From contig JANSXZ010000002.1 in the NCBI GenBank assembly GCA_024742705.1, forward strand, positions 62,001-126,000: 64,000 nt of DNA. The letters are read 5' to 3'. Made by a program: the position numbers and the translations under genes. This document shows, piece by piece, positions 21,865 to 30,128 of this stretch. Numbering within the stretch: position 1 is the stretch's first letter; every line of letters starts with the position of its first letter. The notes under the pieces are model-generated. The model did no database searches. It had not been told where the DNA came from and saw only the letters and a program-made list of their open reading frames with translations. This DNA is from Paracoccaceae bacterium. Lineage in GTDB: Bacteria; Pseudomonadota; Alphaproteobacteria; Rhodobacterales; Rhodobacteraceae.

Positions 21865-21873
21865 CTATGACTG
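21850..21873 (+). promoter_or_regulatory. Inverted repeat enclosing the bchG start codon
   Basis: Perfect 9-bp arms CAGTCATAG (21850-21858) and CTATGACTG (21865-21873) around a TTGACA loop. The bchG ATG (21867-21869) lies in the right arm, so in mRNA the start codon would be base-paired. The left arm lies within the PpsR box. It may be an extended operator, an RNA hairpin limiting initiation, or both. Confidence 0.5.
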
Positions 21874-22769
21874 TCAATGTAATCAATCAAAGCCGAAAAT
21901 GGCCGGAACCGGCAGCGATGCTCAGGCTGATCAAGCCGATCACCTGGTTTCCGCCGATGTGGGCCTATGTCTGCGGCGTGATCTCATCGGGCGCCGCGCC
22001 GTTTTCGCAATGGGCGCTGGTGCTGCTGGGCGTGGTCCTTGCCGGCCCGGTCGTTTGCGGCATGAGCCAGGCCGCCAACGACTGGTGCGACCGCCACGTA
22101 GACGCCATCAACGAACCCGACAGGCCAATTCCTTCGGGCCGGATCCCCGGGCGCTGGGGGCTGTGGATCGCATTGGCGATGACCCTGCTTTCGCTGGCCA
22201 TCGGCTGGCTTCTGGGGCCCTGGGGCTTTGCCGCGACGGTGCTGGGCGTGCTGGCCGCATGGGCCTATTCCGCCGAACCGGTGCGGCTGAAGCGTTCCGG
22301 CTGGTGGGGGCCCGGTCTGGTCGGGCTCAGCTATGAGACCCTGCCCTGGATCACCGGCGCCGCGGTTCTGAGCGCGGGCGCCCCGGCAGCGCCGGTTCTG
22401 GTCGTCGCCTTGCTTTATGGTCTGGGCGCGCATGGCATCATGACTCTGAACGATTTCAAGGCGCTCGAGGGCGACCGGCAGATGGGGGTCAACTCCCTGC
22501 CGGTGACGCTGGGCCCCGACCGCGCGGCGCGGGTGGCCTGCCTGGTCATGTCGGTGCCACAGGTCGCTGTTGCGGTGCTGCTGGCGCTCTGGGACCGGCC
22601 GTTGCACGCCCTGGGCGTTGCCGCGGTTCTGGCCCTGCAATTCTGGGCAATGACGGTGATGTTCCGCGATCCCAAGGGCAAGGCGCCCTGGTACAACGGC
22701 ACAGGGGTACTTCTCTATGTCGCAGGCATGATGATTGCCGCCTTCGCCTTGCGGGGGATGGGCGCATGA
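21867..22769 (+). CDS. bchG: Bacteriochlorophyll synthase (bacteriochlorophyllide geranylgeranyl/phytyl transferase)
   Basis: 300 aa UbiA-family membrane prenyltransferase esterifying bacteriochlorophyllide a. First Asp-rich motif NDWCDRHVDAINEPDRPIPS (about residues 70-90), second DFKALEGDRQMGVNSLPV, and eight or so helices. The start MTVNVINQ resembles the N-terminus I remember for R. capsulatus BchG, but it has no Shine-Dalgarno and sits in a hairpin. ATG 21918 (MLRLIKPITW) is an alternative if transcription starts downstream of the box. The stop overlaps the next gene (ATGA). Confidence 0.93.
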   Translation: MTVNVINQSRKWPEPAAMLRLIKPITWFPPMWAYVCGVISSGAAPFSQWALVLLGVVLAGPVVCGMSQAANDWCDRHVDAINEPDRPIPSGRIPGRWGLWIALAMTLLSLAIGWLLGPWGFAATVLGVLAAWAYSAEPVRLKRSGWWGPGLVGLSYETLPWITGAAVLSAGAPAAPVLVVALLYGLGAHGIMTLNDFKALEGDRQMGVNSLPVTLGPDRAARVACLVMSVPQVAVAVLLALWDRPLHALGVAAVLALQFWAMTVMFRDPKGKAPWYNGTGVLLYVAGMMIAAFALRGMGA

Positions 22770-24055
22770 CACTGGGGTGGCTGTCGATCGTACGGCTGGG
22801 CGTGGTGCAGATGTGCCTCGGGGCCATCGTCGTGCTGACAACGTCGACGCTGAACCGGCTGATGGTGGTCGAACTGGCCCTGCCGGCCGTGCTTCCGGGG
22901 CTTCTGGTCGCGCTGCACTATGGCATCCAGATCACCCGCCCGAACTGGGGCTTCCTGTCCGACACCGGCGGCAACCGGACGCGGTGGATCATCGGGGGCA
23001 TGGCCGTTCTGGCCGCGGGCGGTGTTCTGGCGGCGCTGGGCGTGCAGATCATGGAACGCAGCTTTGCAGCGGGTCTGGCGGTTTCGGTTCTGGCCTATGC
23101 GCTGATCGGGCTGGGCGTCGGCGCCGCCGGCACCTCGCTGCTGGCCCTGCTGGCCACCGCCACGCACCCGCGCCGGCGCGCGGCCGCCGCCACCATAACC
23201 TGGCTTATGATGATCGCCGGCATCGCCGTGACCGCGGCCACAGTGGGTGCGTTTCTCGATCCCTATACACCTGCGCTTCTGCTGCGGATCGTCGGCATCG
23301 TGACCGGTGGCGCCGTGGCTCTGACGGTGCTTGCGGTCTGGGGGATCGAACGGTCGGTCGATGCCTCGCCGACGCCCGAGGACATGCCGTTCCGGCACGG
23401 CCTGCGCGAGATATGGGCCGAGCGCAAGGCCCGCAACTTCACGGTTTTCGTGTTCCTTTCGATGACCGCCTACTTCATGCAGGAACTGATACTGGAGCCC
23501 TACGCCGGGCTTGTCTTCGGCTTTACGCCGGGACAGTCGACATCGCTTTCCGGCGCGCAGAACGGGGGCGTCTTTCTGGGTATGTTGATGGTAGGTATCG
23601 TGGCAACCGGCCTGGGGCGCGGTTCGTTGCGCGCCTGGGTGGTGGCCGGCTGCCTTGGATCGGCGCTGATGCTGGGCGTGATCGCGGCGCTCGGGCCTCT
23701 GGGGCCGGGCGCGCCGCTGGTGCCCGCGGTGGCCGGGCTGGGCGTTTTCAACGGCATGTTCGCGGTGGCGGCGATCGGATCCATGATGGCGCTGGCCGGC
23801 GAAGGCCGCAGTGCCCGCGAAGGCACGCGGATGGGCCTGTGGGGCGCGGCCCAGGCGATGGCCGCCGGCTTTGGCGGGTTGGCCGGGGCCGCGGCTGTCG
23901 ATGTGATGCGCCCTTTGGCGCTCAGCGATGCCAGCGCCTTCGGCACTGTTTTTCTTGTGGAGGCGGGGCTGTTCGTCGCCTCGGCGCTGATGGCGATGCG
24001 GGTGATGTCCCGCGGCCCGGCGCGCTCCACCTCCACTCTGGTTCCGGGAGAATGA
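22766..24055 (+). CDS. PucC-family MFS protein (Orf428/Bch2 type)
   Basis: 429 aa, about twelve helices, the second PucC/BCD-family transporter in the window. RLGVVQMCLGAIVVLTTSTLNRLMV and the downstream GIQITRPNWGFLSDTGGNRTRW block correspond to those of lhaA (residues 20-80) but with a shorter N-terminus. This paralogue always accompanies bchG and bchP in purple bacteria, suggesting handling of (bacterio)chlorophyll or its tail precursor; the function is not established. ATGA overlap with bchG and 3 nt to bchP indicate one transcript. Confidence 0.88.
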   Translation: MTLGWLSIVRLGVVQMCLGAIVVLTTSTLNRLMVVELALPAVLPGLLVALHYGIQITRPNWGFLSDTGGNRTRWIIGGMAVLAAGGVLAALGVQIMERSFAAGLAVSVLAYALIGLGVGAAGTSLLALLATATHPRRRAAAATITWLMMIAGIAVTAATVGAFLDPYTPALLLRIVGIVTGGAVALTVLAVWGIERSVDASPTPEDMPFRHGLREIWAERKARNFTVFVFLSMTAYFMQELILEPYAGLVFGFTPGQSTSLSGAQNGGVFLGMLMVGIVATGLGRGSLRAWVVAGCLGSALMLGVIAALGPLGPGAPLVPAVAGLGVFNGMFAVAAIGSMMALAGEGRSAREGTRMGLWGAAQAMAAGFGGLAGAAAVDVMRPLALSDASAFGTVFLVEAGLFVASALMAMRVMSRGPARSTSTLVPGE

Positions 24056-24058
24056 GCC

Positions 24059-25234
24059 ATGTATGATGTCGTCGTCGTGGGCGGTGGGCCATCCGGCGCC
24101 ACTGCCGCAGAAGATCTGGTGCGGTCGGGCCACAGCGTCGCGCTGCTGGACCGGGACGGGCGGATCAAACCCTGTGGCGGCGCGATACCGCCGCGCCTGA
24201 TGCAGGATTTCCACATCACCGACGCGCAACTTGTGGCCAAGGTGAACACCGCGCGCATGATATCGCCCACCGGGCGGCATGTGGACATCCCGATCGAAAA
24301 CGGCTTTGTCGGCATGGTCGACCGCAAGGATTTCGATCCGTTCTTGCGCCAGCGCGCGGCGCTTGCCGGGGCCGATCTGCTGACCGGCACGTTCCTGCGC
24401 ATCGAACGCGACGCCGGAACGCGCGTGATCTACCGCGACAAGGACAGCGGCGAAGAACGTGCCCTGCCCTGCCGGCTGGTGATCGGCGCGGATGGCGCCC
24501 GCAGCCGCGTCGGGCGCGCCGAAGTGCCGGGCGGCGACAAGATCCCCTATGTGCTGGCCTATCACGAGATCATCAAGGCCCCGGAAAAGACCGCGATCTA
24601 CGACCCCGAGCGCTGCGACGTCATCTATGACGGGGTGATTTCACCCGACTTCTACGGCTGGATCTTTCCGCATGGCGACAGCGCCAGCGTCGGCATGGGG
24701 ACCGAGGTGGCCAGCGTGGACCTGAAGGCCGCCACTGCCGCCTTGCGGGCCGCATCGGGCCTGAGCGAATGCGAGACCCTGCGCCGCGAAGGCGCGCCGA
24801 TCCCGCTGAAACCGCTGGACCGCTGGGACAATGGCAGCGACGTGGTGCTGGCCGGCGACGCCGCCGGCGTGGTGGCGCCGTCATCGGGCGAAGGCATCTA
24901 TTATGCGATGGTCGGCGGACGCGTCGCCGCAACAGCCTGTGCGGCGGCCCTGGCATCGGGCCGCGCGCGCGATCTGCAACTGGCCCGGCGTCTGTTCATG
25001 AAAGAGCACAAGACCGTGTTTCGCGTGCTGGCATCAATGCAGAACGCCTATTACCGCAGCGACGACCGCCGCGAGCGCTTTGTGTCATTGTGTCACGACA
25101 TCGATGTGCAGCGGTTGACCTTCGAAGCCTACATGAACAAGAGGCTGGTCAAGGCGCGCCCGATGGCGCACCTGAAGATCGGTATCAAGAACCTTGCGCA
25201 TCTGACGGGGCTGGTTCGGGCGGAACACATATGA
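24059..25234 (+). CDS. bchP: Geranylgeranyl reductase (bacteriochlorophyll tail hydrogenation)
   Basis: 391 aa FAD-dependent reductase that reduces geranylgeranyl to phytyl, free or on bacteriochlorophyll. N-terminal Rossmann motif VVVVGGGPSGATAAEDLVRSG (residues 4-24), then KPCGGAIPPR, the second FAD motif ALPCRLVIGADGARSRVGR and the third VLAGDAAGVVAPSSGEGI (about 264-281). Length is normal. The stop overlaps idi (ATGA). Confidence 0.95.
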   Translation: MYDVVVVGGGPSGATAAEDLVRSGHSVALLDRDGRIKPCGGAIPPRLMQDFHITDAQLVAKVNTARMISPTGRHVDIPIENGFVGMVDRKDFDPFLRQRAALAGADLLTGTFLRIERDAGTRVIYRDKDSGEERALPCRLVIGADGARSRVGRAEVPGGDKIPYVLAYHEIIKAPEKTAIYDPERCDVIYDGVISPDFYGWIFPHGDSASVGMGTEVASVDLKAATAALRAASGLSECETLRREGAPIPLKPLDRWDNGSDVVLAGDAAGVVAPSSGEGIYYAMVGGRVAATACAAALASGRARDLQLARRLFMKEHKTVFRVLASMQNAYYRSDDRRERFVSLCHDIDVQRLTFEAYMNKRLVKARPMAHLKIGIKNLAHLTGLVRAEHI

Positions 25235-25770
25235 ACATCATGATACCGGCCTGGGTCGATGGCGCGCTGACCCCGGTCGAGAAACTGGAAGCGCACAAGA
25301 AGGGGCTGCGGCACAAGGCGGTTTCGGTCTTTGTGATCAGCGGTCGCGACGTGCTGTTGCAGCGGCGCGCCCTGGGCAAGTACCATACCCCCGGCCTTTG
25401 GGCGAACACCTGTTGCACGCATCCCGATTGGGACGAAGCACCCGAGCGCTGCGCGGTCCGGCGGCTGGAAGAAGAGCTGGGCATCCGCGGCCTGTTTCCC
25501 GAATTCCGGCACAGGCTGGAATACCGGGCAGACGTGGGCAACGGGCTGATCGAACACGAGGTGGTCGATGTGTTCCTGGCCCGCGCCGCGCCGCGCCTGC
25601 GGCTGGCGCCCAATCCGGACGAGGTTATGGAAACCCGCTGGATCGATTATCATGACTTGCTGGCGGAAGTGGCGCGGTACCCCGACCGCTATACGCCCTG
25701 GCTGAAGATTTATTTGCGCGACTATGCCGATACGATTTTCGGCCCGGACCTCGTCATCGCGGCGCGCTGA
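25231..25770 (+). CDS. idi: Isopentenyl-diphosphate delta-isomerase, type I
   Basis: 179 aa Nudix-fold enzyme interconverting IPP and DMAPP, feeding tail and carotenoid synthesis. The active-site cysteine lies in WANTCCTHP and the Nudix-like helix is ERCAVRRLEEELGI. The catalytic Glu is in the GLIEHEVVDVFLA strand. ATG 25231 overlaps the bchP stop. It is the last gene of the photosynthesis cluster on this side; a repeat fragment marks the DNA beyond it. Confidence 0.95.
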   Translation: MNIMIPAWVDGALTPVEKLEAHKKGLRHKAVSVFVISGRDVLLQRRALGKYHTPGLWANTCCTHPDWDEAPERCAVRRLEEELGIRGLFPEFRHRLEYRADVGNGLIEHEVVDVFLARAAPRLRLAPNPDEVMETRWIDYHDLLAEVARYPDRYTPWLKIYLRDYADTIFGPDLVIAAR

Positions 25771-25828
25771 AACGGGCGACGCGCCTGGCGGCACCCTGTG
25801 ATCGGCCGCCCGTTCCGGGCGCCCGATG

Positions 25829-25860
25829 CCTCCGGCGGGGATATTTGACGCAAGTGGAAG
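25829..25860 (+). repeat. Repeat fragment, copy D, at the right edge of the photosynthesis cluster
   Basis: CCTCCGGCGGGGATATTTGA followed by CGCAAGTGGAAG, the tail module shared with copies A, B and C. It lies in the 168-bp gap between idi and the glycosyltransferase. A degenerate GC-rich inverted repeat (GCCCGTTCCGGGC, 25808-25820) precedes it. I see no gene or promoter I can support in this gap. Confidence 0.55.
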
Positions 25861-25938
25861 GTGGGCCGCGCGCCCGGCAGCCCGGGGCGCGGGAAACTCG
25901 GGCTTGCGCGGGAGACGGCGGTCGGCTTAGGTGCCGGC

Positions 25939-27198
25939 ATGAAAATACTGTTTGTGCACCAGAACATGCCGGGCCAGTACCGCGAGTTGATCAAATGGCT
26001 CGTGCAGCAGGGCGGGCACGAGATCTACTTCATCACCCAGCGCAAGGGGATCGAACTGCCGGGGGTGACTTCGGTGGTCTACAAGGCGCATCATGTTCCA
26101 CCCAAGGGCACCTACGGGTTGTCGCGGGTCTGGGAAGAGGCGGCGGGCGTCGGGTTTGGCGCGGCACAGGCCGCGCGCAGGCTTCAGGACGATCGCGGCT
26201 TCGTGCCGGACATCGTGGTGGGCCATGTCGGCTGGGGCGAATTGACGTTTTTCAAGCAGGTCTGGCCGGATGTGCCGATCATCGGGTTTTTCGAGTACTA
26301 CTATCGCAACCACGGCGGACCGGTGAACTTCGACCCCGAGGAACCTGCGTCGGAGTTTTCGGAATTCCTGTTGCAGGCGCGCAATGCGGTGCCTTGCGCC
26401 AACATCCAGACCGTCGATCTGGCGCAATGTCCGACGCGGTGGCAGCAAGACTGTTTTCCGCCGGGATTTCAGGACAAGATGTATGTCTGTCATGACGGGA
26501 TCCGTACCGACCTTCTGTCGCCCGATCCGAACGTTTCCGTGCGGCTGTCGCGCTATCCGCGCCCGCTGACCCGCCAGGACGAGGTTCTGACATATGTCGC
26601 GCGCAACATGGAGCGGACCCGCGGTTTTCACAAGATGATGCGGGCCCTGCCCCATATCCTGGAAGCGCGCCCCGAGGCACGGGTGATCATGGTGGGTGGC
26701 AACGAGGTGTCTTATGGCAAGAAGAGCGGCCACCCCGGCGGTTTGCGTGGCGAGATGGAAGCCGAGATCGGCGACCGGCTGGACTGGAGCCGGGTACATT
26801 TTGTCGGCCGGGTGCCCTATTCCGCCTTTACCCAGCTGATCCAGGTCAGCCGCTGCCATGTCTATCTGTCGATGCCTTTCGTCCTGTCTTGGTCGTTGCT
26901 GGAATCGATGGCGATGCAGGCCACCATCGTGGCATCGGATGTCGCATCGGTGCGCGAGGTCGTGCGGCATGGCGAAACCGGGCTTTTGGTGGATTTCTTC
27001 GATCACGAGGCGCTGGCGGCGCAGGTGGTCGAGGTGCTGGCCCATCCCGAACGCCACGCCCACCTTGGCCCCAATGCGCGGGCGCATGTGGTATCCGAGT
27101 ACGATTTCCTGACCCGTTGCCTGCCCGAACACATCGCGCGCATCAACAGCCTTGTCCCCGCCGACAAGGCCATTCCGACACCGCCAAGCTGGGGCTGA
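25939..27198 (+). CDS. GT4-family glycosyltransferase
   Basis: 419 aa with two Rossmann domains: an N-terminal domain starting MKILFVHQNMPGQYRELI and a C-terminal GT4 domain with the donor-binding E-x7-E-like region LLESMAMQATIVASDVASVREV. This resembles retaining sugar transferases of polysaccharide loci that carry a Glyco_trans_4-type N-terminus. AGGTG precedes ATG 25939; longer in-frame starts lie in the repeat-bearing gap. It ends 2 bp from the convergently encoded Wza-like lipoprotein. It is the only glycosyltransferase of this type in the locus; the substrate is unknown. Confidence 0.85.
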   Translation: MKILFVHQNMPGQYRELIKWLVQQGGHEIYFITQRKGIELPGVTSVVYKAHHVPPKGTYGLSRVWEEAAGVGFGAAQAARRLQDDRGFVPDIVVGHVGWGELTFFKQVWPDVPIIGFFEYYYRNHGGPVNFDPEEPASEFSEFLLQARNAVPCANIQTVDLAQCPTRWQQDCFPPGFQDKMYVCHDGIRTDLLSPDPNVSVRLSRYPRPLTRQDEVLTYVARNMERTRGFHKMMRALPHILEARPEARVIMVGGNEVSYGKKSGHPGGLRGEMEAEIGDRLDWSRVHFVGRVPYSAFTQLIQVSRCHVYLSMPFVLSWSLLESMAMQATIVASDVASVREVVRHGETGLLVDFFDHEALAAQVVEVLAHPERHAHLGPNARAHVVSEYDFLTRCLPEHIARINSLVPADKAIPTPPSWG

Positions 27199-27200
27199 GA

Positions 27201-28313
27201 TCAGTTGTTGGTGGCGATGGTCACCAAGCCGAACACGCTACCCACCAGCGCAAAGATCGTCTGGGTGTTGGTCACCGGGCTTTCGGAGATATAGACGAGG
27301 TCGTTGGCGTTGATCGCGAAGTTGCGCGCCGAGAACAGCCCGTCGGATGTGGTGAGGTCCAGCGCGAAGATCACCCGCGTCTCGCGCGGGCCGCGGACCC
27401 CGGGGCGCACGGCGCTGGCTGGGTATTCGCGAAGGATCAGCACGCCCTTGGGATTGGCGCGGGCATCGTTCACCCCGCCGATGATCGCCGCGGCATCCAT
27501 GGCCGAGACCTCGTCCTTGGGAAAGGGATGGAGCGCCTCGCGACCGGCCGCGCCCAACGACAGGAAGTAACGCCGATCGGCCTCGACGAGAACCCGGTCG
27601 CCGCCGCGCAGCCGCGTGTCGAGCGCCGGGTTGGCATAGAGCCTCTGGATCGAGGTGCCGAAAATCTGGCCGCCGCGCAGCAGGCGGATCTGCGGATTGT
27701 TCAGCCCGCCGGCGATTCCGCCACCGGCCGAAATAAGCGAAAGAACCGAGAAATTGCCATCCGGCATGGCGTAGGGGCCGGGGCGGGCGACGCCGCCGAT
27801 CAGATCGACGGAATTGGCCCGTCCCGCGGCATAGGACAGCTGCACCTGGGCCGAGGGGATGATCGACTCGAGATCGCGCTGGATCTGCTCGCGGGCGCTG
27901 CCCGACGACCGGCCGGCGACGCGGACCTCGCCGACATAGGGCAAAAAGACGGTCCCGGCCGAAGAAACGGTCATCGGGTCCATCTTGACGACCCTCTGGT
28001 TGGGGCTGGTCAGAAGCGAATTCCCACCGCTGTCCCAGATCTGGATGCTCAGCTGATCGCCCGGGCGGATCAGTTGGCTGGTGGCGCCGCTGCTGGTGCC
28101 GATCCAGTTCAGCCGGTCTTCCCCGGCCACCGGCCATTGCGATACCGTGGGAAGAAAGGCGCGGCTGACGGTGTAGAGCGCGAATTCAGCTTCGGGCGTG
28201 TCGGCACCGCGCACCACTTCGGATTGCATGCCGGCCCCGCGCGGAAGCGATGCACAGGCGGCCAGCAGGATAGCACAGCCGAAACAGGCCAGCCTTATGA
28301 TCGTGTTTTTCAT
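27201..28313 (-). CDS. Wza-like polysaccharide export lipoprotein (Poly_export/SLBB)
   Basis: 370 aa outer-membrane secretin-like exporter. Lipoprotein signal with lipobox L17-A-A-C20, then a Poly_export domain (RPGDQLSIQIWDSGGNSLLT, about residue 84) and SLBB repeats (VDLIGGVARPGPYAMPDG; DRVLVEADRRYFLSLGAAG). Proteins like this form the outer-membrane channel for capsule or exopolysaccharide. Divergent from the epimerase gene across 104 bp and convergent with the glycosyltransferase. No Wzc-type kinase is adjacent. The C-terminal hydrophobic stretch TIFALVGSVFGLVTIATN is a possible membrane-spanning helix. Confidence 0.88.
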   Translation of the reverse strand: MKNTIIRLACFGCAILLAACASLPRGAGMQSEVVRGADTPEAEFALYTVSRAFLPTVSQWPVAGEDRLNWIGTSSGATSQLIRPGDQLSIQIWDSGGNSLLTSPNQRVVKMDPMTVSSAGTVFLPYVGEVRVAGRSSGSAREQIQRDLESIIPSAQVQLSYAAGRANSVDLIGGVARPGPYAMPDGNFSVLSLISAGGGIAGGLNNPQIRLLRGGQIFGTSIQRLYANPALDTRLRGGDRVLVEADRRYFLSLGAAGREALHPFPKDEVSAMDAAAIIGGVNDARANPKGVLILREYPASAVRPGVRGPRETRVIFALDLTTSDGLFSARNFAINANDLVYISESPVTNTQTIFALVGSVFGLVTIATNN

Positions 28314-28417
28314 TCTTGTCTTGCAGCCCCGCGGATTTGACGGGCCAAGTGGCTTTGCCCCGCACGCAACGACTCCGCCATTGGAATCCCCCGGCGGGCA
28401 AGATACTTCCTGTGATC

Positions 28418-29275
28418 ATGACGTCAACGCCAACAATGCCGACACACGGGTTTCCGCCGACCATCGTTCTGGGTGCCACCGGACGGTTGGGCGGAATGTT
28501 GCGCGCCGCCTGGCAGGATCGGTTCCCGGTGATCTGGCAGGCGCGGCATCCGCGGCCGGGTTTTCTGTGCCTCGATCCCGACGCCGACGCTTCCGCGCTT
28601 TCGGCGCAGGTTGTGGTCTGTCTTGCGGGGGTGACACCGGCGACCGCCGCCGCGACGGGCTGCGCGATGGATCTGAATGTGGATCTGGCGCTGCAGGCGG
28701 TTCGGATGGCGGCGGGCATGGGCGCCGATCACGTGTTTCTGGCCTCGTCGGCGGCAGTCTACGGCGCGGCGGGCGGGGTTCTGGCCGAAACCGGCGACTG
28801 CCACCCGGTGTCCGACTATGGCCGCGCGAAGCTGCGCATGGAGCATGAGGCCCGCGCGCTGGGCCGGCGCATGGGCGTCGGCGTGACCGCCTTGCGGATC
28901 GGCAACGTGGCCGGCGCGGATGCGATCCTGGGCGGCTGGCGTGCCGGTATGCAGATCGACCGTTTGTCCGACGGGCGCACGCCGCGGCGCAGCTATATCG
29001 GGCCGGCCTGTTTCGCGCGGGCCCTGGGTGCGCTGATCTGCCGGACGGCGGACTTGCCCGGCGTCATCAACCTGAGCGCGCCGGGCGCGGTGGAAATGGG
29101 CGCGCTTCTGGATGCCGCCGGCCTGGCCTGGCAGCCGCGCGAGGCCGGGCCCGGTGTCATCGCCGAGGTCGAGCTGAGCACACGGCGCCTGGCCCGTCAT
29201 GTGCGGTTCGCCCCCGCCGACAGCAGCCCCGAGGGGCTGGCCGCGCAATTCCGCGATTTTCAGGCAATGGCATAA
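28418..29275 (+). CDS. NAD-dependent epimerase/dehydratase family protein
   Basis: 285 aa extended SDR fold. The NAD motif is near-canonical (VLGATGRLGGMLR, about residues 18-30); SSAAVYG replaces the usual SSxxVYG, and the Y-x3-K dyad is YGRAK (in SDYGRAKLRMEHEA). Likely acts on a nucleotide sugar. Start ambiguous: ATG 28418 or ATG 28436, both without a strong Shine-Dalgarno. The 28314-28417 divergent gap contains CCCCCGGCGGG..GATACTTCC, which weakly resembles the repeat tail. It is 9 bp upstream of the sugar transferase. Confidence 0.8.
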   Translation: MTSTPTMPTHGFPPTIVLGATGRLGGMLRAAWQDRFPVIWQARHPRPGFLCLDPDADASALSAQVVVCLAGVTPATAAATGCAMDLNVDLALQAVRMAAGMGADHVFLASSAAVYGAAGGVLAETGDCHPVSDYGRAKLRMEHEARALGRRMGVGVTALRIGNVAGADAILGGWRAGMQIDRLSDGRTPRRSYIGPACFARALGALICRTADLPGVINLSAPGAVEMGALLDAAGLAWQPREAGPGVIAEVELSTRRLARHVRFAPADSSPEGLAAQFRDFQAMA

Positions 29276-29284
29276 AGGCGGGAT

Positions 29285-29905
29285 ATGACCTGGTCCAAGC
29301 GCATATACGATCTGTTCTTCGCCAGCCTTCTGGTGGTGATCCTGGGGCCGATCCTGATCGGGTTGCTGATCTGGCTCTGGGTGCGTCAGGGCAGGCCGCT
29401 GTTTTATGTCGCCGAGCGGATGAAGGGCCCTGACCGGCCCTTCGCCCTGTGGAAACTGCGCACCATGACAGTGGTGGAAGGCGATCGCGGCGTCACCGGG
29501 CAGGACAAGGCCGCGCGGATCACCCCGGCCGGCGCATGGCTGCGGCGCAAGCGTCTGGACGAGTTTCCGCAACTGTGGAACATCCTGCGCGGCGATCTGA
29601 GCTTCGTCGGACCGCGCCCGCCGCTGCGCGAGTATGTCGAGAGGTTTCCCGAGATTTATGGAGAGGTTCTGAAATCGCGCCCCGGCGTCACCGGCCTTGC
29701 GACGATTTTGTACCACAAGCATGAAACCGCGCTTCTCGACCGGTGCACCACCCCGGAAGAGACCGACCGGGTGTATTGCCGCACCTGCGTTCCGCGCAAG
29801 GCCCGTCTGGACCTGATCTATCAGCGCCACCAGAACATGTGCTACGACTTCGAGATCGTTTTTCAAACCATCGGCAACCTGTTCCGCCGGGGCGGACGGG
29901 GCTAA
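29285..29905 (+). CDS. Phosphoglycosyl transferase (initiating sugar transferase, PglC/WcaJ family)
   Basis: 206 aa, the size of the minimal monotopic enzyme. An N-terminal re-entrant membrane helix (about residues 10-33) is followed by the catalytic dyad D92-E93 in RRKRLDEFPQLWNIL, at nearly the same position as in PglC. Then comes RGDLSFVGPRP (102-112). It transfers a sugar-1-phosphate from a UDP-sugar to undecaprenyl phosphate, starting repeat-unit assembly. It follows the epimerase by 9 bp. The C-terminus is short with no Bac_transf N-domain. Confidence 0.92.
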   Translation: MTWSKRIYDLFFASLLVVILGPILIGLLIWLWVRQGRPLFYVAERMKGPDRPFALWKLRTMTVVEGDRGVTGQDKAARITPAGAWLRRKRLDEFPQLWNILRGDLSFVGPRPPLREYVERFPEIYGEVLKSRPGVTGLATILYHKHETALLDRCTTPEETDRVYCRTCVPRKARLDLIYQRHQNMCYDFEIVFQTIGNLFRRGGRG

Positions 29906-30128
29906 GCTGAGGCTTTCGGCGTCAGGGCGGCGAAAATTGGTAGGATAGTCCGTTTTTTGAGCAGATCCCTTTCTTTGACGTTTTTCTCGTGGTAACGCTC
30001 GTGGCTACTGATCGTTTACGAATTCTTCATATTTTATCGGTTTCGGGTGTCGGGAAAACGCAAACGCTGTCTTGACGATTTTGGAATACGGACTCTGCGG
30101 GTAACGGGTCCGACAGGAGTGTGAGAAC

